Positions 1-8,532 are shown, counted from the first letter of the stretch. The stretch: DNA of 64,000 nt from CAXXOK01 sp963675925 (GCA_963675925.2 CAXXIB010000007.1:117966-181965); one strand, 5' to 3'. The notes: generated from the letters alone by a model not told the origin. Numbers and translations: made by a program.

Positions 1-2
1 TG

Positions 3-71
3 CTTGCGCAATATATGGACGAACAGAATACCATATTGCTATGCGTTTCTTCAAAGCGAAGGAGGTTCTAG
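3..71 (+). CDS. C-terminal end of an unidentified protein (cut by window start)
   Basis: An open frame enters from the window edge and ends with TAG at 69-71; the last residues read CVSSKRRRF. It is only 22 codons, so no family can be named. The support is positional: the stop overlaps by one base a GTG start at 71 that has its own AGGAGG ribosome binding site (61-65 region), the arrangement expected for the last codons of an upstream gene in an operon. Confidence 0.3.
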   Translation, partial: LAQYMDEQNTILLCVSSKRRRF

Positions 72-311
72 TGGCTGATACACCAGAACCCGGGCGCTCG
101 TTTCGTGTTGGTACCAGAGTGGGAAATTCTTGGGTTTGATGAAAAATCGGCTGGAACCGCAGCCTCGGTTGGACTGGAAGAGCCGACAAAGGATATGATT
201 TTGGAACCAGAGCGTTTCAGCCGGTATGGATTATCCTATGAAGTTCGTATGGATGCCGCAACCGGTTCGTTCATCCTGGACTATGAAAGTTTGGAGTACA
301 CGCTCCCATAG
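71..311 (+). pseudogene. Small unidentified protein, broken by a one-base frameshift
   Basis: A GTG at 71, five bases after a GGAGG site, opens a frame (MADTPEPG...) that stops after 22 codons. A second frame continues from about 95 to the stop at 311 and ends MDAATGSFILDYESLEYTLP. Removing one base from the CCCGGG run at 89-94 joins them into one 79-residue protein starting MADTPEPGARFVLVPEWEIL. I do not recognise the family; it is acidic, soluble and has no signal peptide. The frameshift is of the same homopolymer type as several others in this window, so it may be a sequencing indel rather than a true lesion. Confidence 0.45.
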
Positions 312-340
312 TAAAGCCCAACGGAAGCTGATTTATTTTC

Positions 341-2026
341 TTACGCCGTTTCAATCGAATCGGCCGTCTGTAAGCCGAGCTGTTCCACGCCCATATCCCG
401 CAGCTTGTACTTCTGAATTTTCCCGCTGGCGGTCATGGGAAACGCAGTCATCGGCAGCACATACTTGGGGGCTTTGAAACGGCTCATGCCGTTGCGTACG
501 TAGCTGATGATCTCGTCCTCGGTGGCGGTCATGCCCTCCTTAAAGATTACGCAGGCGCACACCGCCTCACCATATTTTACATCCGGCAGGCCGATGACCT
601 GTACATCCCTGATGGCCGGGTGGGTATACAGAAATTCTTCAATCTCGCGGGGGTAGATGTTCTCGCCACCGCGGATGATCATATCCTTCAAGCGTCCGGT
701 GATTTTGAAATACCCGGTTTCATCCATCGTACCGATATCCCCGGTATGCAGCCACCCGTTTGCGTCAATCGCCATGCGGGTGGCTTCGGCCATTTTATAG
801 TACCCTTGCATCACATGATAGCCGCGGGTGATGATCTCGCCGGGCGTGCCGCGCGGGACCTCGTCTCCGGTTTCGGGGTCGACAATCATCCCCTCTGTAT
901 GCGGCAGCAGCCTGCCTACAGTCGATACGCGGATCTCCAGGGGATCATCGGTACGGCTCATGGTCATGCCGGGCGAACACTCGGTTTGCCCATAGGTAAT
1001 GGTTAGCTCGTGCAGGTGCATTTTCTCGGTCACGTCGCGCATGGTTTTAATCGGGCAGGGGCTTCCCGCCATGATGCCTGTGCGCAACGTGGAAAAATCA
1101 TACTTGTCAAAGTCCGGGTGTTCCAGCATGCCAATAAACATGGTCGGCACGCCGTGCACCGCCGTGCAGCGCTCGGCCTGGATGTATTCCATCTCCTTGC
1201 CGGGGTCGTAGCGTGTCATCAGCACCATGGTGGATGCATGGGTCAGGCAGCACATGACCCCCAGCACGCAGCCAAAGCAATGGAATAAGGGTACAACGAT
1301 CATCAGTCGGTCGTCGCTGGTAAACTTCATGCAATCGCCCATGAACCGGCCGTTGTTGGTAATGTTATAGTGCGAGAGCATAACCCCTTTGGGAAACCCC
1401 GTCGTACCGCTGGTGTACTGCATGTTGATGACCTCGCGGCAATCAAGCGATTCGGTGATTGTATCCAGCGTATCCTCCGCCACCGCGTCTGCCAGGGTGT
1501 ATAGCTCGCTAAACGGGGTCACGCCTTTGGGTTTGCGCTTAGCATCACCGATCAGCACCACGCGCTCCAAACACGGCAGTTTTTCATCCCGGGCTTCGCC
1601 CGGCGCTTCGGTTTCAAGGGCGGGAACCAGGCCTGTGATATGCGCCAGATAGTCGTTACCTTTGACCCCGTCGATCATAATCAGCATTTTGGCATCGCTC
1701 TGCCGGAGCAGATAGTTCAGCTCAAACTGCTTGTAATTGGTATTGACGGTGATGAGGATGGCCCCAAGCTTAGCCGTAGCGAACATCACAAGCACCCATT
1801 CGGGCACATTGGTCGCCCAGATGGCCACATGATCGCCTTTGCGGATGCCAAGCGCGTACAATCCCCGTGCGATGACCCCCGATAGCCGGTCAAATTCCTT
1901 CCAGCTCCAGCGCACGCCAAACTCCGGCGAAATAACACAATCGTTATCCGGATAGTCGCGTACATTCTGCTTGAGCAGCTGGGGAATGGTCATCTCCTGT
2001 AGCTTGCCGGTTTGGTTGATTGCCAT
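341..2026 (-). CDS. AMP-dependent acyl-CoA synthetase (fatty-acid/carboxylate CoA ligase)
   Basis: Activates a fatty or related carboxylic acid with ATP to an acyl-adenylate and then to acyl-CoA, in the cytoplasm. The 561-residue length fits ANL-superfamily ligases. Visible motifs are the AMP-binding loop YTSGTTGFPKG near residue 203, YGQTE near 343, the GWLHTGDIG and GRLKDMIIRGGENIYP hinge region (about 425-455), and ASGKIQK near 533 with the catalytic lysine. The start at 2026 was chosen because GAGGGGAT lies just upstream; an upstream in-frame ATG at 2041 overlaps that site. The gene is preceded by a T-box leader, which is unusual for this family. The true acyl substrate cannot be read from the sequence. 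Confidence 0.95.
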   Translation of the reverse strand: MAINQTGKLQEMTIPQLLKQNVRDYPDNDCVISPEFGVRWSWKEFDRLSGVIARGLYALGIRKGDHVAIWATNVPEWVLVMFATAKLGAILITVNTNYKQFELNYLLRQSDAKMLIMIDGVKGNDYLAHITGLVPALETEAPGEARDEKLPCLERVVLIGDAKRKPKGVTPFSELYTLADAVAEDTLDTITESLDCREVINMQYTSGTTGFPKGVMLSHYNITNNGRFMGDCMKFTSDDRLMIVVPLFHCFGCVLGVMCCLTHASTMVLMTRYDPGKEMEYIQAERCTAVHGVPTMFIGMLEHPDFDKYDFSTLRTGIMAGSPCPIKTMRDVTEKMHLHELTITYGQTECSPGMTMSRTDDPLEIRVSTVGRLLPHTEGMIVDPETGDEVPRGTPGEIITRGYHVMQGYYKMAEATRMAIDANGWLHTGDIGTMDETGYFKITGRLKDMIIRGGENIYPREIEEFLYTHPAIRDVQVIGLPDVKYGEAVCACVIFKEGMTATEDEIISYVRNGMSRFKAPKYVLPMTAFPMTASGKIQKYKLRDMGVEQLGLQTADSIETA

Positions 2027-2290
2027 CGCAAATCCCCTCATTTCCTGATGATACAAAACCTCCGCCTTCGAAACCATCGAAGGCGGAGGTTGAATTCCGC
2101 GGTACCACTTCGTTTGGAACATATCGTTCCCACTCATTGGGCTGTAACGGGCCACCCGTCCGGCAGTACTGCTACTTCCTGCCGCATGCTCACGGGAGAG
2201 TAGGAAAACAGTTCGTCATGCCTTGCACCAACCGGCATGTCTCTTTTTACAGAAGCTGTTTACCGCGCCCGTTCATCGCGCTATTGTTGA
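2027..2290 (-). promoter_or_regulatory. T-box leader upstream of the acyl-CoA synthetase
   Basis: The minus-strand leader contains the T-box core AAGTGGTACCGCGG (2097-2110), complementary to a tRNA acceptor end, directly before a 14-bp terminator hairpin. Upstream a stem I-like structure can be drawn: ACGGG/CCCGT at the base, AACAG/CTGTT above it, and a distal hairpin CATGCC...GGCATG. Between the first two helices, the 3' side of the internal loop reads TTCCTACTCT and should hold the specifier codon. I cannot decide among CCU, UCC, UAC and UUC. By the known mechanism, uncharged tRNA would stabilise the antiterminator and allow transcription of the ligase gene. Confidence 0.87.
2055..2090 (-). 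terminator. T-box terminator hairpin
   Basis: On the minus strand ACCTCCGCCTTCGA pairs perfectly with TCGAAGGCGGAGGT around a 5-base loop and is followed by TTTTGT. It sits immediately downstream of the T-box core, as in transcription-terminating T-box leaders, although the U tract is short. Confidence 0.85.
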
Positions 2291-2292
2291 CC

Positions 2293-2321
2293 ATTATAGT
2301 CAAGCCCCAAACCCTTGTCAA
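2293..2321 (-). promoter_or_regulatory. Consensus promoter for the T-box/acyl-CoA synthetase unit
   Basis: On the minus strand TTGACA (2321-2316) and TATAAT (2298-2293) are separated by exactly 17 bases, a perfect vegetative sigma-factor promoter. It would start the T-box leader a few bases downstream. Confidence 0.88.
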
Positions 2322-2324
2322 CCC

Positions 2325-2353
2325 TTTACCGCCGCATGGTTCGATGCTATAAT
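2325..2353 (+). promoter_or_regulatory. Promoter for the membrane protein/murI unit
   Basis: TTTACC (2325-2330), 17-base spacer, TATAAT (2348-2353), about 44 bases before the start at 2397. It lies back to back with the minus-strand T-box promoter. Confidence 0.65.
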
Positions 2354-2396
2354 GGGTAAAACGCGGCGCACAGCCGCAGGGACGGGAGGCAGGCAT

Positions 2397-2882
2397 ATGT
2401 ATCGGTACTCAGGCAACAGCCGCTACCGTTCCGTGATGCGTTCAAACCGCTGGCAGCCCATTTTGATCATCGCGGTTTTGATCATCGCCGTTGTTCTCAT
2501 CTTAAAACTGGCGGGTGTCGGCTCGCTGGATGTAGCCAACTACGAGCGCCAGCGTGACTCACGGCTGCGCGCCGAAACGCAAAGCGCACTCACGCAGGTC
2601 AACAGCCTGTCGCGGCTTGGTGCGACCTCCACCAGCAGTACCCTGGGTAAAATCCGCCAGTTTGTACACGGCATTGAAGTGATCAATACCCTGAACATCA
2701 GCATGTACGGCGAGGTGGGGCGGCTGTATCAGGACTCGGTATTTGATGGCATTTATGCCATCATCGACCAGTACGAGGCCAACCTGTCCTCCGGGCAGAA
2801 GGTGAACGAGTCCTTAACCCTGCTGACCGAAGCGGTGAACGAGCTAAACACCTTAACACTGAATATAACCAACGCAACCTGA
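2397..2882 (+). CDS. Single-pass membrane protein of unknown function
   Basis: 161 residues starting MYRYSGNSRYRS after a GGGAGG site. A basic N-terminus is followed by one strongly hydrophobic segment at about residues 21-40 (ILIIAVLIIAVVLILKLAG), then a roughly 120-residue soluble, helix-rich domain that should lie outside the cell. I do not recognise a family. The gene ends 31 bases before murI and has its own promoter, so the two are probably co-transcribed; a role in envelope biogenesis is possible but rests only on that neighbourhood. Confidence 0.75.
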   Translation: MYRYSGNSRYRSVMRSNRWQPILIIAVLIIAVVLILKLAGVGSLDVANYERQRDSRLRAETQSALTQVNSLSRLGATSTSSTLGKIRQFVHGIEVINTLNISMYGEVGRLYQDSVFDGIYAIIDQYEANLSSGQKVNESLTLLTEAVNELNTLTLNITNAT

Positions 2883-2913
2883 ATACAGCGTGATTAGAAA
2901 GGGATTTGTGCCA

Positions 2914-3702
2914 ATGGACCAACGTCCCATCGGCGTATTTGACAGTGGCTTCGGCGGCGTCAGCGTACTGGCGGCCGCCGCTTCCGCGCTGCCCGGTGAA
3001 CGCTTTGTATACCTCGGTGATAATTTACACGCCCCCTACGGCGAGCATACGGAAGCCGAAATTATGGTGTACTCACGCGCCTGTGTACAGTTTTTAATAG
3101 ACGCCGGCTGCAAAGCCATTGTCATCGCCTGCAACACCGCAACCAGCGTGGCCGCCGCTGCCCTGCGCAAGGAGATTGCCCTGCCCATCATCGCCATGGA
3201 GCCCGCACTGAAACCCGCTTCGATGATTGATGCCGACGGACAGGTGCTGGTGCTGGCGACCGAAGTGACCCTGAAACTGAATAAGTTCAAAGTGCTGATG
3301 GATATTTACGGCAAGGATGCCGTACCCATCCCCGCCCCCGGTCTGGTAACCGCAATCGAGGACGGGCAGTGGGAAGGCGATACGATCAAGGCGCTGCTGC
3401 AGGGGTACTTGTCCCCTTACCTCAACGAGCCTGTGAAAGCCATTGTGCTCGGCTGCACCCATTTTGTGTTTTTACGGCGTGTACTGCGCGCGATGCTGCC
3501 GGCCCATATCCGCCTGATTGACGGCAACGAAGGAACCGCCAGACAATTAAAAACGCGCCTCCGGCAGCAAACCATGCTGGGAGACGCGACAAAAGATACC
3601 AAGGAACCACGGATTACATTCCATTCCACAAAGCCCGGCGAACAAACGCTGGAGCGGATGGAAACGCTGTTTACCCTGGCTCTTGCTCAGCTTTCGGATT
3701 GA
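2914..3702 (+). CDS. murI: Glutamate racemase
   Basis: Converts L-glutamate to D-glutamate for peptidoglycan, in the cytoplasm. The 262-residue length is typical. The family landmarks are present in order: GVFDSGFGG at the N-terminus, a PYGE motif near residue 43, VIACNTATSVAA with the first catalytic cysteine near residue 72, and LGCTHF with the second near 185. I chose ATG 2914 (MDQRPIG) because AAAGGG precedes it; a GTG at 2890 would add eight residues absent from the family. Its 3' end overlaps the convergent fumarase beta gene by 16 bases. Confidence 0.95.
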   Translation: MDQRPIGVFDSGFGGVSVLAAAASALPGERFVYLGDNLHAPYGEHTEAEIMVYSRACVQFLIDAGCKAIVIACNTATSVAAAALRKEIALPIIAMEPALKPASMIDADGQVLVLATEVTLKLNKFKVLMDIYGKDAVPIPAPGLVTAIEDGQWEGDTIKALLQGYLSPYLNEPVKAIVLGCTHFVFLRRVLRAMLPAHIRLIDGNEGTARQLKTRLRQQTMLGDATKDTKEPRITFHSTKPGEQTLERMETLFTLALAQLSD

Positions 3703-4241
3703 TAGGCCGCTGGCCCCTGCTCATAAATATCGTTCCCCTGACAATCGATAGCCACCATCAGCGGCAGATCATGAACGGTCAGCCGCTTTATTGATTCTGT
3801 ACCCAAATCCTCATAGGTGACCACGGTCACGCTATCAATACAGGAGGCTAAATAGGCTGCGCAGCCAGCCGGTGCGGTGAAGTATACCGCTCCATGGTTG
3901 ACGATGGCCTGTTTGACAGCCTCCCCGCGATCGCCCTTGCCGATCATGGCAAGCAGCCCCTGTGCAAGCAGCGCAGGGGTGAACTTATCCATGCGCACAG
4001 AGGTCGTTGGCCCGATCGCTCCGGACGTTTTACCCGGAGGCGTGGGGGTCGGCCCCGCATAGAATATCGTTTGCCCGGCAATGGGCACAGGCAGGGCCTC
4101 GCCGTTTTGCAGTGCTTGTACCATGCGGGCATGGGCCGCGTCACGCGCGGTGTAAATCACGCCGGACAACAGCACCGTATCCCCCGCCCTTAACGTGGGT
4201 ACAGTCGCCGGATCCATGGGTGATGAAAGCTTGACAGCCAT
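3687..4241 (-). CDS. Class I fumarate hydratase, beta subunit (or tartrate dehydratase beta)
   Basis: C-terminal half of the two-subunit iron-sulfur fumarase that hydrates fumarate to L-malate. 184 residues, with the conserved GPTPTPPGKTSGAIGPTTS and RMDKF stretches that bind substrate, and PAGCAAYLA near the C-terminus. It follows the alpha subunit gene by only 10 bases, with a ribosome site AAGGAG before ATG 4241. The same fold serves L(+)-tartrate dehydratase, which the sequence alone does not exclude. It is last in the phosphoesterase-alpha-beta operon and overlaps the murI 3' end. Confidence 0.92.
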   Translation of the reverse strand: MAVKLSSPMDPATVPTLRAGDTVLLSGVIYTARDAAHARMVQALQNGEALPVPIAGQTIFYAGPTPTPPGKTSGAIGPTTSVRMDKFTPALLAQGLLAMIGKGDRGEAVKQAIVNHGAVYFTAPAGCAAYLASCIDSVTVVTYEDLGTESIKRLTVHDLPLMVAIDCQGNDIYEQGPAAYQSES

Positions 4242-4251
4242 ATAAAACTCC

Positions 4252-5097
4252 TTATAAAACCGCTTCGGCGCGGCGTGTTGCATGGCAGCCCACATTCACG
4301 GCTACGGGCAGCCCGGCAATATGCGTCGGTGCGGTTTTTATACGTACAGCCAGCGCCGTGGTATACCCGCCGTAGCCCTGCGGGCCGATGCCAAGCGCGT
4401 TAATCTCTTGCAAAAGTTCCTTCTCCAGCGCATCCATGCGCGAATCGGGATGGTCGCCCTGGCGCAGCTCCACGAGTGCTTCCTTGGCCAGCAGTGCGAC
4501 CTGTTCAAACGTCCCGCCAACACCAACGCCCAGAATCACCGGCGGACAGGGATTGGCACCAGCAAGCTTCATGGTTTCAACCACAAAGGTTTTCACGCCT
4601 TCCAGCCCGTCGGCAGGGGTCAGCATTTGCAGGCGGCTCATGTTTTCGCTGCCAAAACCCTTGGGCGCGACCGTCAGCTTGAGAGTATCGCCTGCAACCA
4701 GCTTCACATGCAATGCAGCCGGGGTATTGTCGCCGGTATTGACCCGGTCAAAGGGATCGCGCACGACCGATTTGCGTAAGTACCCCTCCGTGTAGCCCTT
4801 GCGTACACCGCGGTTGACCGCATCTTGCAGCGTTCCACCTTCAATGTGTACATCCTGCCCAATTTCGGCGATGACAACCGTCATCCCCGTATCCTGACAA
4901 AGGGGAATGCCGCCATCCTGCGCCATGTTGCAGTTTTCACACACCAGCGCCAGCGATTCCTGCGCAGGCGCATACGGCTCTCTTTGCTTTGCTTGCTCCA
5001 GCAATGCCCGCACCGGCGCGGGCAGCACCGTACAGGCCTTAATGCAAAGCGCGGCCACGGTTTGGGTAATGGTATCCGCTTGAATCGTTCGTATCAT
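4252..5097 (-). CDS. Class I fumarate hydratase, alpha subunit (4Fe-4S)
   Basis: N-terminal catalytic subunit of the oxygen-sensitive two-subunit fumarase. 281 residues starting MIRTIQADTITQ at 5097. Three candidate cluster cysteines are visible in CENCNMAQDGGIPLCQDTG (around residues 50-66), NPCPPVILGVGVGGTFE (near 185) and VNVGCHATRRAE (C-terminal). The heteromeric form is typical of anaerobic Clostridia and Archaea, whereas E. coli FumA is a fusion of the two. The gap to the upstream phosphoesterase is 13 bases, so the three genes form one minus-strand operon. Confidence 0.93.
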   Translation of the reverse strand: MIRTIQADTITQTVAALCIKACTVLPAPVRALLEQAKQREPYAPAQESLALVCENCNMAQDGGIPLCQDTGMTVVIAEIGQDVHIEGGTLQDAVNRGVRKGYTEGYLRKSVVRDPFDRVNTGDNTPAALHVKLVAGDTLKLTVAPKGFGSENMSRLQMLTPADGLEGVKTFVVETMKLAGANPCPPVILGVGVGGTFEQVALLAKEALVELRQGDHPDSRMDALEKELLQEINALGIGPQGYGGYTTALAVRIKTAPTHIAGLPVAVNVGCHATRRAEAVL

Positions 5098-5110
5098 GGT
5101 GCACTCCCGT

Positions 5111-5788
5111 CTAGTCCAGATTGATACGGAGAATTTCCTTGGGGTTATTGATACGCGGGGCCGGGGCATTGCCGCCCGCACCCGCCGAAACAATCATCTT
5201 TCCGACAACGCCCCGGGTATACTTGGGGAACATCCCCTGTCCCGGTGCAAAAACACCACGCCCAAAAAAGCGCCACTGGCCGCCGTGGGCATGACCGGCC
5301 AGTACAAGGTCCACGTCCGCATCCGTCAAATAGGGGCGATAATCCTCCGGGTGGTGGCTCATCAGAATACGGCAGCCGTCCTCCTGCTCAAACGCAGGAA
5401 GCATATCCTTGTGCCCGTATACATCTGGGCGGTACCAGCAGCCAATCACCAGCTCCTGAAAACGAACATAGGTATTAAACAGCAGCGTCGCCCCTGTTGC
5501 CTTTACTTGCCGGGCAAATTCCGGATACTGATGTAACCGCATTTCGTGATTGCCGATGCCCACGAATACCGGCGTTTGCTTAACCGCTTCCTTTAAAAAA
5601 GCGATACCCCGTTCAAAGGTTTGTCCATGCCGCTGCGCCAAATCGCCGGGCATCAGCAGGGCATCTATCCCCTGCAGCATCGGTAGGATATCCGCATACG
5701 TTCCGTTGTGCAGATCGCTGACAACCAGCAATGTAACCGGCTTTTGCAATTTCCCCGTATGCCAGGTATACTCTGTAATCTTTCGCAA
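5111..5788 (-). CDS. Calcineurin-like metallophosphoesterase (YkuE-like)
   Basis: Two-metal phosphoesterase of 225 residues. The five metal-binding blocks are all visible: SDLHNG near residue 24, PGDLAQ near 47, GNHE near 78, SHHPED near 147 and GHAHGGQ near 166. Initiation appears to be at TTG 5788, seven bases after GGAGG; no ATG is suitably placed. The substrate is unknown; YkuE-type relatives have been linked to cell-envelope phosphoesters. There is no obvious signal peptide or membrane anchor, and it precedes the fumarase genes in the same operon. Confidence 0.88.
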   Translation of the reverse strand: MRKITEYTWHTGKLQKPVTLLVVSDLHNGTYADILPMLQGIDALLMPGDLAQRHGQTFERGIAFLKEAVKQTPVFVGIGNHEMRLHQYPEFARQVKATGATLLFNTYVRFQELVIGCWYRPDVYGHKDMLPAFEQEDGCRILMSHHPEDYRPYLTDADVDLVLAGHAHGGQWRFFGRGVFAPGQGMFPKYTRGVVGKMIVSAGAGGNAPAPRINNPKEILRINLD

Positions 5789-5947
5789 TCCCGCGCCTCC
5801 GTACCCAGTACTCTGTCTCCCCCTGTATTCGCGATTGGCGGCGGTTTATTCCTGCTTGCAAGTAAAAAGTACCGCCTAGATTTACGTTTCTTGACGGGTA
5901 ATCCCCCGCATGCTATCATGGCTCAAACTATGTAAGGAGGCGGGTAT

Positions 5948-6751
5948 ATGGATAACACCGATGCGATTATCGCGTATTACGATACGCAGGTTGAAATCGA
6001 ATGGCAGAGGATTGATGGCCGACCGGAGTTTATCCTCACCTGCCACTACTTAGACCGTTACATTGCTTCGTGTGACACCGTGCTGGATATCGGCGGTGGT
6101 CCCGGCCGATACGCCACCTATCTGGCCGGGCAGGGCTGCGATGTCACTCTGCTGGACCTGTCCCCCGCCAACGTGCAATTTGCCAAGGCGAAGGCGAAGG
6201 AACTAAGGCTTCCTTTACAGGCCTTACAGGGCGACGCCCGCACGGCAGATACAGCTGTGCAGGGCTTGTATGACCACGTTCTGTTAATGGGGCCGCTGTA
6301 CCACCTGCAAACCGAGCAGGACCGCAAACAAGCGGTGGAGGCCAGTCTGCGTCTGCTAAAGCCCGGCGGCATGCTGTTTGTATCGTTCATCTCCCTGTAT
6401 GCACCGCTGATCTACGCCATGAAGTATGAGCCTGAATACGTCATCGAACAAAACGAACCAAGCCTTGCCTACATGCATGCGGTTGAGCAAAACAAAAGCT
6501 TTGCCGGACACCTGTTTACGCATGCGTTTTTCATTAATCCGACCGATATTCTGCCCTTTATGGCGCAGTTCCCGCTGGAACGCAGGCACCTGTTTGCCCA
6601 GGAAGGTGTTACCGCTCCCGGCGAGCCCAACATCATGGCCCAGCCGCAGGAAGTCATCGACAAGTGGCTGGCCCTGAGCGAAATACTGGCGGAGCGGCAA
6701 GAACTGCTCACCATGGCTGAGCACATAATGTACATCGGGCAAAAGAAATAA
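5948..6751 (+). CDS. Class I SAM-dependent methyltransferase
   Basis: 267 residues. The Rossmann SAM-binding motif I VLDIGGGPGRYATYLA lies near residues 44-60, the acidic loop LLDLSPANV near 70 and motif post-II GDARTAD near 97. MGPLYHLQTEQDR resembles the catalytic-region loop of small-molecule methyltransferases. AAGGAGG stands nine bases before the ATG. It appears to be a single-gene unit. The acceptor substrate cannot be predicted. Confidence 0.9.
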   Translation: MDNTDAIIAYYDTQVEIEWQRIDGRPEFILTCHYLDRYIASCDTVLDIGGGPGRYATYLAGQGCDVTLLDLSPANVQFAKAKAKELRLPLQALQGDARTADTAVQGLYDHVLLMGPLYHLQTEQDRKQAVEASLRLLKPGGMLFVSFISLYAPLIYAMKYEPEYVIEQNEPSLAYMHAVEQNKSFAGHLFTHAFFINPTDILPFMAQFPLERRHLFAQEGVTAPGEPNIMAQPQEVIDKWLALSEILAERQELLTMAEHIMYIGQKK

Positions 6752-6804
6752 ACCCTCCATATCACAACTGCTACTTTCGGTTGATGCCACACCGCGGCAC
6801 ACTG

Positions 6805-6813
6805 TGGTATAAT
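6805..6813 (+). promoter_or_regulatory. Extended -10 promoter for the NYN gene
   Basis: TGGTATAAT at 6805-6813 is an extended -10 element 29 bases before the start codon at 6842. TTGATG at 6781 is too far away (21 bases) to be a good -35, so the TGn extension probably compensates. Confidence 0.6.
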
Positions 6814-6841
6814 GCACCCATACACGATAGGAGGTGTTTGT

Positions 6842-7348
6842 ATGCCAAGAATTGCTGTATTTATCGACGGATCTAACTTCTTTTACATGCAGACCCGAGA
6901 CTTGGGACAATTCATTGATCCCAAAAAGTTACTGGAATATATCGGACAGTACGGCGACATCACAGATGCTTACTACTACACCGGAGAAGACGATCACCCG
7001 GATGTAAAACAACAAGGCTATTTGGACGCACTCCCGCATATGGGGTACTCGCTGGTCACCAAACGAATTAAAACCATTTTTGACCCACAGACAGGAACGA
7101 CCAAGCGAAAAGCCAACCTGGATATCGAAATTGTACTGGATATGTTCAATACGATCGACAACTATGATATGGCTGTACTCGTCAGCGGTGACGGCGACTT
7201 CGAACGTGCACTGCAGCTGCTGAAATCTCGCGGAAAGCAGTTTAAAGTCATGGCGACGGATAGCTTCGCCGCCGTGGAAATCCGCCGTGTCGCCGGTATG
7301 CACTACATTAACCTGTCGGAGATTGCCGATAAGCTCAGAAAAGTGTAA
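6842..7348 (+). CDS. NYN-domain (PIN-like) putative ribonuclease, LabA/DUF88 family
   Basis: 168 residues. The NYN fold is shown by RIAVFIDGSNFFY at the N-terminus (first catalytic aspartate), KANLDIEIVLDM near residue 95 and VLVSGDGDFERALQLLKSRGK near 118 (further acidic metal ligands). AGGAGG precedes the ATG. Families of this type cleave or process RNA; the target here is unknown. It is flanked by its own promoter and two downstream hairpins, so it looks like a stand-alone unit. Confidence 0.92.
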   Translation: MPRIAVFIDGSNFFYMQTRDLGQFIDPKKLLEYIGQYGDITDAYYYTGEDDHPDVKQQGYLDALPHMGYSLVTKRIKTIFDPQTGTTKRKANLDIEIVLDMFNTIDNYDMAVLVSGDGDFERALQLLKSRGKQFKVMATDSFAAVEIRRVAGMHYINLSEIADKLRKV

Positions 7349-7426
7349 TAAAATGGTATATGCATGATTTTCCTGCCATTCAACACACAGTTAGCACTAC
7401 GTAATACCGCTAAACCGCCGAAAGAT

Positions 7427-7465
7427 TTGGCATGATTACCGATATAGCCGGTAACACTATGCCAA
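7427..7465. repeat. Long imperfect inverted repeat downstream of the NYN gene
   Basis: TTGGCAT (7427-7433) and TTACCG (7436-7441) face CGGTAA (7449-7454) and ATGCCAA (7459-7465). As RNA it forms a two-helix stem; as DNA it could bind a dimeric regulator. No U tract follows directly. Confidence 0.5.
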
Positions 7466-7487
7466 GCAAACCCGGCTGAATACAAAC

Positions 7488-7520
7488 AAGAAGAAGCAAT
7501 GATACTCATTGCTTCTTCTT
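7488..7520. terminator. Bidirectional terminator between NYN and Ldh2 genes
   Basis: AAGAAGAAGCAATGA (7488-7502) pairs perfectly with TCATTGCTTCTTCTT (7506-7520) around a 3-base loop. The outer arms supply U-rich ends in both directions, fitting the two convergent genes. Confidence 0.8.
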
Positions 7521-7533
7521 TGATTTTATGGAT

Positions 7534-8532
7534 TTACATCGCCTTGACTTTGTTCCACATACTCTCATCAACAGGAATGCCGTCTGCCATATTTTGCTTT
7601 CGTACACGCATCATGTGCTGACCCGGATAGGTGGGCAGTTTGCCCTCTTCCCGCGGAGTGGATGTCTGCAAATCGGCAAGGGTCGCCTTCACCTGCTCCA
7701 CATAGGTTTCACGGTTAGGCAGGCTATCAATATCAATGGCGATAAACACCTGACTGATGCCCGTTTCATGGGGATACGCATCAATTTCACGAGTCGTCAA
7801 TCCGCCGCTGATGGCCGCTGCAACCAAATCCAGCACCAGTGCCAGACCGGAGCCCTTCCAAAAGCCAAACGGCATGATCTGCTGGGTTTTCATGATCTCA
7901 ACCGGGTCACGCGTCAGCTGCTGGTTATGGTCAAATCCACCGTCCATGGGCAACTGGCGTCCCTGCCGGGCATAGGTCTCCAGCTTGCCGTAGGCAAACA
8001 TCGACATGGCGATATCCAGCAGCACCGGTTCATCGCCGTTGGGTACGGCGATGACAATGGGATTATTGCCAACCCGCACATCCTGCCCGCCCCAGGGGGG
8101 CATATTGGGCGCAGTATTCGTCCAGAGGATACCGATGCAGCCCGCCTCCGCAGCCATCAACCCGAAGTTGCCAGGCCGCATCCAGTGGTTGGTATTTTTC
8201 AGGCCCACCACACCAAGGGTCTGCTCTTTGGCAATGGCAATGGCACGTGTCATGGCATCGGCAGCATTCAGGTTGCCAATGCCGCGATGTCCGTCCCAGC
8301 GCTCCATGACGCCAATTCTTTCATCAAACGCCGCCAGTGCTTTTACGTCGGTTTCGCCCCTTTCGATGGCGTGAATCAACGCCGGAAAGCGGTTCAGGCC
8401 GTGGGAATACACCCCGTCGCGGTCTGTGTCGGCAAACAGGGTCGCCGAGCGCTCCGCGCGAGCTTCCTCCACGCCGTACTTGCGCAGTACTCTAGTAAAC
8501 TCTTGTTTCATTTCATCATAGGATACTCTCAT
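7534..8532 (-). CDS. Malate/L-lactate dehydrogenase (Ldh2) family oxidoreductase
   Basis: NAD(P)-dependent keto-acid reductase of 332 residues. The family shows in DGVYSHGLNRFPALI near residue 50, the conserved GLKNTNHWMRPGNFG near 118, and WTNTAPNMPPWGG near 143. Close relatives include 2,3-diketo-L-gulonate reductase (YiaK/DlgD) and ureidoglycolate dehydrogenase; the NTNHW variant resembles the former, but this is recall. Start 8532 (MRVSYDEMK) lies eight bases after GGAGG; the in-frame ATG at 8538 would be too close to it. It is divergent from the Gfo/Idh/MocA gene. Confidence 0.9.
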   Translation of the reverse strand: MRVSYDEMKQEFTRVLRKYGVEEARAERSATLFADTDRDGVYSHGLNRFPALIHAIERGETDVKALAAFDERIGVMERWDGHRGIGNLNAADAMTRAIAIAKEQTLGVVGLKNTNHWMRPGNFGLMAAEAGCIGILWTNTAPNMPPWGGQDVRVGNNPIVIAVPNGDEPVLLDIAMSMFAYGKLETYARQGRQLPMDGGFDHNQQLTRDPVEIMKTQQIMPFGFWKGSGLALVLDLVAAAISGGLTTREIDAYPHETGISQVFIAIDIDSLPNRETYVEQVKATLADLQTSTPREEGKLPTYPGQHMMRVRKQNMADGIPVDESMWNKVKAM

